Below, one piece after another: positions 1 to 11,017 of a DNA stretch of 64,000 nt; position 1 is the stretch's first letter, and the number at the start of each line of letters is the position of its first letter. The notes beneath the pieces were generated by a model that was not told the origin of the DNA, searched no databases, and was given only the letters and a program-made list of their open reading frames with translations. The position numbers and the translations under genes were made by a program. The stretch comes from Cryptomeria japonica (taxonomy: Eukaryota > Streptophyta > Pinopsida > Cupressales > Cupressaceae), in contig NC_081415.1 of NCBI RefSeq assembly GCF_030272615.1, positions 627,727,240-627,791,239 of the forward strand. The letters are read 5' to 3'.

Positions 1-1564
1 CAGATTGAGAACTAGACAACTAGAGATCAAAGAGGAGGAGGATGAAAATCTCAATGAATTTCAAGAAGCCATTGGAGGAAATGAAAATGATGAAAATCAT
101 AGTACTCCCACTCCTGAAGAAATAGAAAGGGCATAGAACAACCCCCTCTTCAATTGAATTTTTGATGAAATCCTCAAAAACAACGTCGATGCTCTCATTT
201 TTTGAGACTTGCTCAAGAGGGAGCCAAACTACCCTATGATTTTGATACCACACAATTACGGAAAACATCGGAACACCATAGCTGTAATGAGGGTGGAAGA
301 GGTTGAGATAACTTTATATATGACCTTAATCAAGGAAATCCCCCACCTCCTCCTCCTTCTAATGACATTGACATGTTGAGGCAACAAGTCAAGAATCTAG
401 CCCAACAACTCCACAGTGGTGTGAAAACTACTCGGTTTTCACTTAATGATATTTCTCCCTATCCCTTTGACAAGAATCTACATGTGCCACCTATTCCGTG
501 AGGGTTTGAAACACCTAAGTTTGAAAAGTGTCGGGGAAAAGGAGACCCTAGAGATCATGTCAGAAAATTTCACTCAGCTTGCCTAGAAGTGACATATGAA
601 GACACATATCTAATGTGCCTCTTTCCTCAGAGTTTGGGAGGGACAACCACACAATGGTTTTCCCGATTACCAGGTGGCATTAGGACATTCGAAGAACTAG
701 TCCAAAAGTTCATTGCACATTATTCACACAATATAGAATGCGATGTTACCATGGCAGATCTATGCAATACCAAACAAAAGCTAGGGGAGCTATTTTCAGC
801 TTTCCTGCAACGGTGGAGACAACTATCTAGTAGACATTCTCTTCATCTACCTGAATGGGAGCTAGTGGAAATATTTATTTCCAACTTGAACGATGAAATG
901 GAATTCCACATAGACATGAAGGGCACACAGTCCTTTAATGACATGATCACCCAGGGATTAAAATGTGAAAGAGTCCTTATCAAAAAGGGACTTATCAAGA
1001 TATACAATGAACCAAAAATGGCCCTCGCCCGTGTTTTAATAGTGATTAACCCAACTTCTGGAATAAAAACAAAAACATCGTCAATGATAGGGTTGTAGAT
1101 GCGAGAACCATAAAGATTGCACAACCTATGGTCCAATTTGTGAGGTAAATCCCCCTCCTAAAAACAACACGGTTGCTCCTCCACAAAATCAAGGTTGTAA
1201 TGCATCGCAAGAGGAACCGAGACAACGACAACAAAGTTATAAACCAAAACGTGCATACACTCCCTTAGGGGAACCTATCGAAATAGTGTTGCATCAATTG
1301 GTCTCTTCAAATCTAATGACCTTACCAAAGACATCTAACTACGAACCTCAGGTCAAACCTCCATGGTGGAGAGATAATGAACATTGCAAATTCCACCAAG
1401 GGAAAGGGCATAAAACAAGTAACCGCCATAGACTAAAAGATCTTTTTAATCGAGGAGAGATTGAAATCGAAGGACACAACCCCAAAATATCAAATAATGA
1501 TCATCTCATGTTTGAGAATCCGCTTCCATCACAAGATCAAAGGGGTCCTTCCACTTTAGGGTGA
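1..1564 (+). pseudogene. gag region of the Tat element (broken)
   Basis: The reading starts inside an acidic N-terminal stretch and hits a TAG near 135. A retrotransposon Gag domain follows at about 500-1010, with the typical run LFPQSLGG, then TTTQWFSRLPGG and FISNLNDEMEF. A zinc-knuckle-like segment at about 1385-1438 (CKFHQGKGHKT) keeps the first Cys and both His but has Arg where the last Cys is expected. Several stops and frame changes break the frame, including a TGA at about 500 before GFETPKF. The product would have been the structural protein packaging the element RNA. It cannot be made intact from this copy. Confidence 0.8.
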
Positions 1565-1739
1565 AATACAGATACAACTGACTATACGCGAGCATCCTAT
1601 AATTATACTGTAAATCACCTATATGATGCCAATGATCAAATTGCAACCATCACCATCAAAGATCCAAACCCTACCTGCAATGTTGTTACGCATCGTAGCA
1701 AGATCACCATTAAAGCAGCTCCATAAGACACAACCTCCA

Positions 1740-2308
1740 TCCCAAAGCAGTATAACCTTATGGAACAATTAGATAAGACACCCGCACTTATATCCATCTT
1801 AGAGCTTTTGCGCCTATCCCCGTCTCATAAAACAATCTTGGATCAAGCTCTTCAAGAGGCATCAGTCCCTGCCAATCTTAATACAGATCAATTTCAAGCT
1901 ATGGTTGGTAATCTGAGGTCATCACCATGTCTCACTTTCTTTGAAAGCGACAATACATCCTTCCAACAACCTTATAATGCCTCACTCCATATTGAAGGAT
2001 TTATCAACCAACACAGTATCAAGTGAGTCTTGATTGACAATGGATCAGGCCTGAATATATGCACATTATAGTTGGTCACAACATTGGGATATGCAGTTGA
2101 ATCAATGGACCCTCGCAAAAAGATAACCATAAAAGCCTATGATGATGCGAAGCGTTCTTCCAAAGGAGCAGTTGTGTTGCCAATCCGAGTGGGCCCAGTG
2201 GTGAAGCACATCATATGTCAAGTTCTAGACCTTCCTCTACCATATAATTTTTTGTTAGGAAGACCTTGGATACACACAATGCAAGCCGTTCCATCCACCT
2301 ATCACTAG
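1740..2308 (+). pseudogene. retroviral-type aspartic protease of the Tat element (broken)
   Basis: The segment carries a pepsin-like active-site motif, LIDNGSGLN, with the catalytic Asp codon at 2036-2038. Further on is the second conserved block, FLLGRPWIHTMQAVPST. A TGA lies just before the active site (2024-2026) and a TAG soon after it (about 2069), so the domain is split. The same module, with the same order and near-identical signature blocks, occurs intact in the nested element at 12826-15705. The protease would have cut the Gag-Pol polyprotein inside virus-like particles. Confidence 0.8.
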
Positions 2309-2755
2309 TGTATCAAGTTTCCTCATAATGGTGTAGAAATTACAATCCTTGGTGATGCAAATGCATTTGCATATTGTAACAATATCAACCATCAGCCAGA
2401 GATTACTGTTCCTAACAACAGAGAAGCTATCCCATCCATGTCATATGTTAATCCAGCCTCTGTTTCTAGTTTAGACACCACTATACCAAAGCAAGAGAAG
2501 CTAAAAATGAAAATAGCAGAGGAAGGTCATGGGGAATACAATCTAAGCCAACTCTTTTGTGTTGGGAAACTACCCACTTCCCCTATAACTCATGGTAAGC
2601 CTCAAAGGTTACTTTAAACACCACTGGTCAAGCCAACATGCACTTTGGCACCTTTTATCCTTGGAAAAAGTCAAGAAGAGGAAACCAGAGATGAGGACTT
2701 AACATAATGGATCTATAAAGACCCTATCACTACGGAAATCCCATAGGCTAAGCTT

Positions 2756-2905
2756 CCTATAGATCAATATGGCAAAGGCCTTACCATTACGCAAAGAATG
2801 GGCCATGATTGTCAGAGTGATTTGGGACCTTGCAAGCAAGGATGACACAAGCCATTGCAACCTGAATTAAAGCCCAAAGATAACACTAGATTAGGTTTTC
2901 AAAAG
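2756..2905 (+). pseudogene. G-patch-like segment after the protease
   Basis: Translation gives a Gly-rich block starting YGKGLTITQRMGHD, followed by LGPCKQG, one TGA, and HKPLQP. This spacing of aromatic, Gly and QG residues resembles a G-patch, a nucleic-acid-binding motif known downstream of the protease in betaretroviruses. The nested element has an intact counterpart at the same place in its protein, which supports a real conserved domain. The assignment rests on pattern only. Confidence 0.5.
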
Positions 2906-2983
2906 GAGGCTCTTCCTAAGCTCAGATTCAAAGGGAAATCCAAAAAACCTCTATATTAGCCTAATACTCTAAAGAGGCCACCC

Positions 2984-3910
2984 TTGATTATATCAGCAAC
3001 ACCAAGAACCACAACAACTGCCCCAATAAGGCTGAGAATCCCATCAATACCATCCACAACACCAATCAAACCAACAACCCCATCAGCAACAACGACCGCA
3101 TCAATAACACCATTAGCAGTATCAGAACCCCCAACAGTATCAACAGTACTGATAATCCCATCAGAAAAAGCAGATTCAACAACACCGATACTCCCAGTAT
3201 TAGATTCAATGATACCAATAATCCTCCCCACAACACCAAACATTCCATCTCCAAAAGTATATCAGCTGATTACACCTGCAGTGTTCAACTCAAAAGATAT
3301 CCTAGTTTGGTATAGTAATCGGATACTAGAAAGTGACTCAGAGACCGGCTCACATGAGTGGGAATTTGATTTCATACATCTCAATACTTTAGATGAGGAA
3401 GACACATCTCTCCCTCCACCTCGCAAATAAATCCCTGTTTATGGAGAAGCACAGATTAAAACCTCTTGGGTTCCTGAACTGGAAACACCTTCCACAGACC
3501 CTACGTCTCATCCAATGCATGATTCTGATAGGGAGAGTACCATCAATGACCTTCACCACAATGTCTTAACCCTCACTAACACATCTTATGAGCTTAACCT
3601 GATCGATGAGGTAATGCCCATTATTCATCTTGAACTCATCGAATGGAACCAACCAAATCGCCCATGCCTTGACCAATTCCAAAACGATGAGGCGACCATT
3701 GACTTTTTGGAACTACAGGATAACATACCAAGCAGGGATCACAAAGTTGGACTCACCATCGAACTTAATAGCGCAACATACTTTGGGGCGGATGCCAAAC
3801 CTTTCAGCTGCAAAAATATCACAATAAAACATGGATCTTCTAGCGAAAACCACACTGTGGCACTATTTGATCCCAAAAAAGTTAAAAAGAAAGAGTGTAT
3901 CCAATGGTGA
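2984..3910 (+). pseudogene. low-complexity linker and pre-RT spacer of the polyprotein
   Basis: An open stretch at 2984-3430 encodes a Thr/Pro/Ile/Ser-rich repeat (runs such as TTPTIPST). It is followed by a more ordinary, acidic segment at 3515-3910 with no motif I recognise. Both lie between the G-patch and the reverse transcriptase, where Tat-type polyproteins often have a poorly conserved spacer. The low-complexity part is probably a disordered tether and fast evolving. No enzymatic function is suggested. Confidence 0.5.
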
Positions 3911-4079
3911 AAACCTCTCTGAGGCACCTATAGATGAAAGGGTTGACATCCTCCCCTCCAATGCAAATTAAGAACGATCAACAATCCTCATCAAGGAAAC
4001 AAAAGAATTCTTTGTGGGGACCTCTGAGACTCCTCACCAAATACATCTGGCATCTCTTTTAACTCTAGAGGAACAACCT

Positions 4080-5450
4080 AAGTTTGTATAATTCTTCCAG
4101 AAGCGTAAGATCAAATTTGCATGGTCATATGCATACATGCTTGGTCTAGATCCTAATTTGGTCATGCATCACCTCACCGTGGCAGAAGGGGCTAAATCCG
4201 TAAAATAGAAGCTTCACAAGATGCACCCCCAGATTGCAGTACTAGTGAAAGCAGAACTTAAGAACTCCTAGATGTTGGTTTCATCCGACCAATCGATTAT
4301 GTAGATTAGATCTCCAACATTGTACCTGTTAGAAAACCAAATGGGGGCATCTGTATCTATATAGATTTCTGAGATTTTAACAAGGCATGTCCTGAAGATG
4401 AATTCCCCCTACCAAACATTGACATGATCGTGGACCTAACAGTAGGACATGCCATGCTTTCTCTTATGGATGGCTTTTCAGGCTACAACTAGATAAAGAT
4501 CGCACCAGAAGATCAACATAAGACTGCCTTCACATGTCCATGGGGAACATATTGTTGGAACGTAATTCCTTTTGGTCTAAAGAATGCAGGGGCGACCTAT
4601 CAAAGAGAAATGACCACCATATTTCATGATATGATGCATACCATAATGGAGGACTATGTCGATGACTTACTGAAAAAATCATTAACAAGAGAAAATCTTT
4701 GACAGACTAGAAAAATATCATGTTAAACTCAACCCAAATAAACGTGTCTTTGGAGTAACCTTAAGGAAGCTTCTAGGATACATTGTCTCAAGTAAAGGCA
4801 TTGAGGTCGACTCGACAAAGGTCAAAGAAATCATGGACATGCCACCTCCAAGGAACATCAGTCAGCTAAGGACATTACAAGGGTGGCTACAATCCATCCG
4901 AAGATTCATTGCACAACTAGAAGATAAGTGTCATCCCTTTACACACCTGTTACCCAAAAACATCCACTTTCAATGGGATGCTAGATGCCAGCAAGCATTC
5001 CAAATGCTCAAGGACTACCTCATGAATATACCATTGTTGATCCCACCAGCTCCAAGTAGACCTCTATTGCTCTATATTTCAGCAACAAATACAACATTAG
5101 GATTATTGCTGGCACAACACAATGCAGAAGGGAAAGAGTGTGTTGTTTACTACATCTCTCGCACACTAGTCGGCTATGTACTCAATTACACACCTATTGA
5201 GTGAGCTTGCCTAGAAATAATCTTGGTAGCCACTAAACTGAGGCACTACCTATTGACACATAAAGTACAACTCATTACCAAGATCGATCCACTAAAGTAC
5301 TTACTCAATAAAGCAACATTGACAGGCTGCTTGGCCAAATGGGTGATGATTCTGAGTGAATTTGACATTGACTATGTGGACCACAAGGCTATCAAGGGCC
5401 AAGTTATTGCAGATCAGTTGGTCGATGCACCCCTCATAGGCGATCATCCT
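4080..5450 (+). pseudogene. reverse transcriptase plus first RNase H (broken)
   Basis: RT blocks are recognisable in order: a pre-RT stretch near 4140, VPVRKPNGG, the IDF and FNKACPEDEFPLP block, FSGYN, AFTCPWGTYCWNVIPFGLKNA, and the catalytic YVDD at 4654-4665. The connection and gypsy RNase H follow (LLYISATNTTLGLLLAQ near 5070-5130, then KVQLITKIDPLKYLL). Stops interrupt at least three conserved positions: a TAG where Trp is expected, a TGA where Arg is expected in IDF-R-DFNKACP, and a TAG where Gln is expected in GYNQIKI. A frame break lies shortly after YVDD. This copy is inactive. Confidence 0.88.
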
Positions 5451-5489
5451 CTTGTTTCTAACTTCCCAGATGAAGAGATATTCATGATC

Positions 5490-5960
5490 ACAACAACACA
5501 ACCATGGAAGCTCTACTTTGATGGTTCATATACTAGGCATGGCTCAGGGGCAGGCATTTTGTTTATCACACCTCAAGGTGACAACATCCTGAAGTCTTAC
5601 AGGTTAAATTTTCCATGTACAAACAACATAGCAGAATATGAGGCCCTGATCACCAAACTCAGACTAACCATACAATGGAAACTGAAAGAGCTACAAATAT
5701 ATGGCGACTCCCAACTAGTCATTCGACAAGTCATAGATGAATATCAGACCAAGGATGATAAACTCATGTCGTACAAGCAAATAGTGGACAGTTTAAAAGC
5801 ATCATTTATGACTATCACCTTTGAGCAGATACCCAGAGATCAGAATCAAGTTACTAATGCCATGGCTATCGTTGCATCTCTCCTAGATTTTTCACATAAT
5901 TCAACACGCTACGAGTTCTTGGTAGAACAACTTTGGATTCCCTCTTATGATATCCCTTAA
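5490..5960 (+). pseudogene. second (archaeal-type) RNase H domain
   Basis: An independent RNase H fold follows the first: WKLYFDGSYTRHGSGAG with the first acidic residue at 5520-5522, NNIAEYEAL with the Glu at 5634-5636, and YGDSQLVIRQV with the Asp at 5706-5708. The frame is open from 5223 to 5960, so this domain is the least damaged part of pol. Two RNase H domains in tandem are a known hallmark of the Tat lineage of plant Ty3/gypsy elements, and this is the main reason for the lineage call. Confidence 0.82.
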
Positions 5961-5966
5961 TCCAAG

Positions 5967-7255
5967 ATGATATGTCACCTTGTCGGTTTTGAATCCCCAT
6001 GGTACGGTGAGTTCTACACCTACCTTCACGATCACACACTCCCTCCTCACCAATTGAATAACCAATGCGAAACCTTAATTCGCCAAATCGCTCGATACAC
6101 CATCATTACTGAAACCCTCTACCAATGCAGTCTTGATGGTACTCTCCTCGATGTTTGGAATAGGATGAGACAACAAAGGCCTTGGAAGAGGTATATGAAG
6201 GAATTTGTGGGACTCACTCAAGTGGTCCTTCCTTAGCAAAGAAGATCATGCATGCTGGATACTATTGGTCATCCATGGAAAAAGACTCCTACTATTTTGT
6301 TAGAAAATGCAAGAAGTTCCAAGTTCATGGAGACCTGATACATGCACCAGCACATGAATTGCAAACAATCACAACACCATGGCCCTTTTTCCAATGGGGA
6401 CTTGACCTTGTGGGTAAAATTCATCCATCTTCATCCAACGACCACAAATTCAATATTACCGCCACCGAATACTTCACAAAGTGGATCGAAGTTGTTCCAC
6501 TTACCCAAGTCACCAACAAGAAGATCTCCTCATTCATCCTTAATTACATCATCTTTTAGTATGGTGTACCCATGTCCATCATCACAGATAACAGGCTTCC
6601 TTTCAAAAATCAAGATGTCTGTGAGCTCTGTGAGAAGTTTCACATCCAACACCACTTTTCCACTCCCTATTACCCACAAGGCAATGGTCAGGCTGAAGCA
6701 TTGAATAATAATATATTGATAATCCTTAAGAAGACATTCAATGATGCCGATCGTGATTGGCATGTTCAATTAAATCCAGCACTATGGGCGTATCGAACTA
6801 GCATTCGAACCCCTATAGGCGCAATTCCCTACTCATTGGTCTATGGCGTAGAAGCCATCCTTCCTATTGAGGTTGAGATACCATGTCTATGGGTTTCCTT
6901 GCATAATTTGATAGATGATGAAGCATATCGAGTCTCTCGTCTTCAAGACTTGGAACTACTTGATGAAAGGCAACAAGCTATATACAACCACTTCAAAGCC
7001 TATCGGCAGCGCATGAGTAGAAGCTATAATCACCTGGTTAGACCTCGTACATTTGAGGTAGGTGATCTTGTTCTTATAGAGAATCCTCATAACCAACCAA
7101 ATAGAAAACATCAGGGAAAGTTTGAATCAAACTGGTCGGGTCCATATGTTATCACTATTGTATTTGGGTTCCGGGCATATCAGTTGGCTACTTCAGAAGG
7201 AGAACCGCTAGCAGATCCGATCAACAACATGCACCTCGAACGGTTTCATACATAA
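5967..7255 (+). pseudogene. integrase of the Tat element (broken)
   Basis: The N-terminal zinc-binding part is seen as HAGYYWSSMEKDSYYFVRKC, but the second Cys of the CxxC pair reads Phe. The catalytic core has the first Asp in WGLDLVG (6404-6406), the second Asp in IITDN (6587-6589) and the Glu in NGQAEAL (6695-6697), giving the expected D-35-E spacing. A TAG at 6557-6559 sits where FQYGVP is expected. The C-terminus (6572-7255 is open) holds the GPY/F-type segment WSGPYVITIVFGF and ends at HLERFHT. There is no chromodomain. The enzyme would insert the cDNA into host DNA; this copy is inactive. Confidence 0.88.
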
Positions 7256-9335
7256 GTTGTATAGAGCATCAGGCTCCAATACATATCAGAAAGAACACCA
7301 AAAATATTCAAATAAATGTCCTGAAGAAAATACAAAAAAAAACAAAATAGTAAAGAAAAATCATGCATCCAAACGGTGAACAACCACTCCAGTGGCACCT
7401 TGGGTAAGTACGATGGTGAAAATCTGGCAAACAGGCGCCACTCGTAAAGGCTATGGCTCCATTGTCTTTCAAACTTGTTGTGATTGCATTCATTGCATCC
7501 ATCAGTCAAACCATGACTTGTTATTGATCTGCAATCAGGGATAGTACTTCATGCCTCTTGCATCCTGCTTTTCATAGTAATATCTAAACTGGGGGCAATG
7601 CTCTTAACCTATTGATGGAAGTGGATTCTGCATTACGTGTGATTCATTAAGTTTTTCATTCAAAACTGTCTCACAAAATCCAAAAACATTCGAAAACATT
7701 CATAAAATCCAAAAACACCATAAAACACCATAAAACATCAAAAAAATCAATCAAAAACCTTGCAACGCATGATATCCTTTGTACATACACATCGGAACAA
7801 ACATCAAACAAACATTTTGAGCTACTCCAACAATGACCACTTATCAAATCAAACCAAACAATCAACATCGACACACAAATGTCTTAACAAGGATGCATCC
7901 TTCCTTACCAAAACAAAGACATGATAACATTTTCTTTGACAAGAAAATTATGTTTAAGCTCTCAAGTACTTGGTCAGTTTGACAAGTTATTTATTCATTT
8001 ATATTAAGTTCCTACGCTACTTCAGGATATCCACAAGTGATTAGAGTAGCCAGGATGGTTCCTAAGTATCATTTGTTTTTCATCTGCGAATTGTTCCAAT
8101 GAAGTTTTGGGGCATGTACTAATGGTGTCTATGTGGGAAGTTCACTAAGCTATGTGATCATATGCAAAAGAAAAAAAAAATCTAGTCATGGATCACTATG
8201 GCTTACTGACTACAACGTATACCTCGACTGTCTGCGCATGAACCAGAATGGAGGGTCCATCATGTTTTATCTATATTGCATGTTTATAGGTACAATGCTC
8301 CAAACTTGGTTCCTACTACCTCATCCAAGATTGATACTACCATGCTCAATGATGAAAAATAAAGCACTATGGATCGTCATTTCACCTCATCTATTTATAT
8401 TGCATTCTGTTGCATATCACCCATCCATTTGATCATTCATTAGTCATATTTATGGTTTTGTATGCAAGTGTGAACAAGTTAAAATACAAGAAGTTATTTA
8501 ATATGAATTGGTCCTGGGTACAATCATGACGAAGTTCTTTGATACATCATTAGTGCATCATGCAAGTTCTCACCAACTTGCATTCATCTATCATGAACGC
8601 ATGACATTATCATTCCATTACATTTAGTTGTATTTAAATACATCTCATTCATTATCATTTACTTGCATATAGGTTCATTACATCCATTTTAGATATTCAT
8701 TTAAGTGCATCTAATATCATTTAGTTGCATTCATTATCATTTACTTACATTATCATCCTTACATCATTTCATCATTACAAATAAAGTGCCTTTAGATTCC
8801 TTTGTCTAAATTTCCCATCATTTAATTTACTTCCATTATTAGCCATTAACGTACATTCATTTAGCTATCTAGGTACATTTAGATGTATTTTAAATCATTC
8901 AAAATCATTCATCATCATTTAATTTTTTTTAAAGTACATTCATTTGCATTTATTTATCTATTAGTCAAGTACATTCATCTGTCCATCCAATATACTCTTC
9001 TACTCATTCATTTTATTCTCATCTTAAAAATTTCATCTAGGATTCATTAAGATGCATTCATCATCCTTTTAATTGCATTAAGGTGCAGTTATTCATTATC
9101 CCTTAATTGCATTTATTTGCATTATCATTTCACTTAGTCATATTTTAAGTCAGTTAGAATCATAACATAAACATTTGTCTCAACATGTGTTCATTCATTT
9201 TAAAAGTGCATTCATTTAGAAATCATCATATACACATTTTTTTTTACATTTGTGTATCCATTTTTCATGCATTTTTTACCATCTATGAACATTTACATTA
9301 ACCATTTGATTGATTACATTTTTCATCTTACAAAC
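7256..9335 (+). other. non-coding 3' tail of the Tat element, left part
   Basis: No convincing gene. Two G-rich spots resemble polypurine tracts next to a possible LTR start: CTGGGGGCAATG near 7589-7600 and TTTTGGGGCATGTAC near 8105-8119. Neither can be tested without the 5' LTR. From about 8430 to 9335 the sequence turns into a degenerate AT-rich run with many ATTCATTTA and TTGCATT words. Long, fast-evolving 3' regions between integrase and the polypurine tract are usual in Tat elements. Confidence 0.5.
9331..9335. repeat. target site duplication, left copy (CAAAC)
   Basis: CAAAC immediately precedes the TG of the left LTR and is matched exactly at 18057-18061 after the CA of the right LTR. 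Five bp is the usual staggered cut for Ty3/gypsy and copia integrases. Confidence 0.93.
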
Positions 9336-11000
9336 TGTGTAGGAGAAAAAGTGACACTAAGCAAACATGCCCTAATCTCACTTTCAACCACACACTTGCG
9401 GAATACGAAAGAGCCTAGAGGTATCACACAATTGGCTACTTCTTCTTGTGGAAGAGAGAGCCACGGGCTACCTATTAGGATTTCTATTCCTTTGTTGCAA
9501 TTGAAAGATAAAATGATGCAAGTTCAATCCCTAACCCCAAAGTACAAGTATGAACTAATAACGAGATTGCAGAATTTAACTTAAACAATGGAAAGATGTA
9601 AACACAAGGACAAGACAAGAATGCAAATGTGTACCCGGAGTTAAAATCTAAGTGAAATGTTCGGGATGGGGGTGTGGGCACCACTGTCCTGATTCTGCAC
9701 CTGAAACTGCTCCGGAAACTGCTGTTTTGCAACCTGGCAAGCTATCAAAAATACTGAAAATGCTGTCTGTCAGGAGGACTAGGGCGCCCAGCGCCCCTGT
9801 CCCAGGGACCAGGGCGCCCAGCGCCCCTGTCCTGGCAGGACCAGGGCGCTCCACGCCCTTGTCCTGGTCTTTTGCTCTGAAACTTGATGTGTTGTTTGGT
9901 CTCCGTCTGCTTCTTCCGGATCTGTAACTTGTGGCGTCGTCCGAGTCCCGAAACCTGCACTTATATCTGAAAAGGGGATGGGCGGCTATATAGGGTTTTG
10001 CCTTAGTCAAACCCCCGCTTCGGTGATTTCCACCTCCACGAATAGCCAAGTTGTATTGTAAAATGTATTGTGTGTGCAGACCTAGTGTGTGTGCAAGGTC
10101 CTTAAATGCAAGAAAGAAAACTAGAGCAACCTAGAAAGTAAACCCTAATTGCTTGTAAATGATAGTGTAAATGCTCTAAATCAAGATGCAAAGTGATCTA
10201 AAGCATGAATAAAGGATATTTGAAGCTTATGCAAAGACATGAAAACAACATGAAATCATACCCAACCCTCAAGGGAGGAGTACAAGCCAATCTTCAGTCA
10301 GTAATCTCCTATTGTTCTTCAATGTCTTTCAAGCCCTAAATGGATGAATGAAATTGATAAATGTTTGATGGATGGATGTTGAATGTTATTGAAGTCTTCA
10401 AAGATCTGCTCTTTCGCTGCATATGAGGTTCCTGAAAAAGAAAATCGGATCCTTTTCAATGAAGAAAGAGAGCTCTTATATATGAAACCCTAGGTCTTAA
10501 TTTCAACTTTAGGCCGACTTAGAGATTGAATCTCCCGCCAATTTCTTGGGGTTAAGCTTTATTTTATGATTGGATCGCGCTCCTAAAATTTTGGGAAAAA
10601 TGTCTGGGACCATGTTGCACTCCGGGCGCCATGGTCCCAACAACTTTTCACCAAATTTTCAGGGCCGTCAGATATGATGATTTTAGAGAGAATCCCGAAG
10701 TTACAGGTGATTTCGAGATGTTTTGACCCCCGAAACCAAGCCCCCAAGTTCAAAATAGGACCTAATTAGGGTTTTTGATTAAATGATGTATTGGAGGAAT
10801 AAAATGAAAGGGGCACACTTTAATGAAAGGGCCCAACTTTATGATATGGGAGATGATAAAATAGAACCTTAGACCTAATTAATTTAATTAATTAAGTGCT
10901 AAAGGGGAAATGCAATGCAAAATGCAAAATGCGCCAAGGCGGGTGCTAAACTAGGTGTGAAATTGTACCCTAGCAAGTGCGTACAATTTACGACGCTACA
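9336..11000 (-). repeat. 3' LTR of the nested element
   Basis: It is nearly identical to 16389-18056 over its whole length and ends in the TG/CA inverted termini. On the minus strand the order from U3 is 11000 to 9336. A TATA-like CATATATAAGAGC reads on the minus strand near 10475-10487, and another, CCTATATAGCC, near 9984-9994. A GC-rich triple repeat lies at 9776-9869. Small open frames in it are not genes. Confidence 0.95.
9776..9869. repeat. GC-rich triple repeat in the LTR
   Basis: Three imperfect units of about 30 bp begin near 9776, 9805 and 9837. Each contains AGGGCGC followed by C-rich text and CTGTCC/TTGTCC. GGGCGCCC is self-complementary and each unit can fold back. The same array is at 16828-16921 in the other LTR. 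It stands out sharply from the AT-rich surroundings. Confidence 0.8.
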
Positions 11001-11017
11001 TTTAGCCCCCACTTTAG
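11001..11017 (-). promoter_or_regulatory. polypurine tract of the nested element
   Basis: Read on the minus strand this is CTAAAGTGGGGGCTAAA directly abutting the TG of the 3' LTR, the expected position for priming of plus-strand DNA synthesis. Confidence 0.8.

Noticed and set aside
7671-7874. Minus-strand 67-codon frame
   Set aside because: Phe/Asp-rich text from AAACATT-type repeats in the element's 3' tail; no family.
9648-10049. Open frames of 70-130 codons in the LTR (also 16608-17102)
   Set aside because: They lie inside the LTR, overlap the GC-rich triple repeat in several frames on both strands, and match no protein family; they are by-products of low stop density in GC-rich text.
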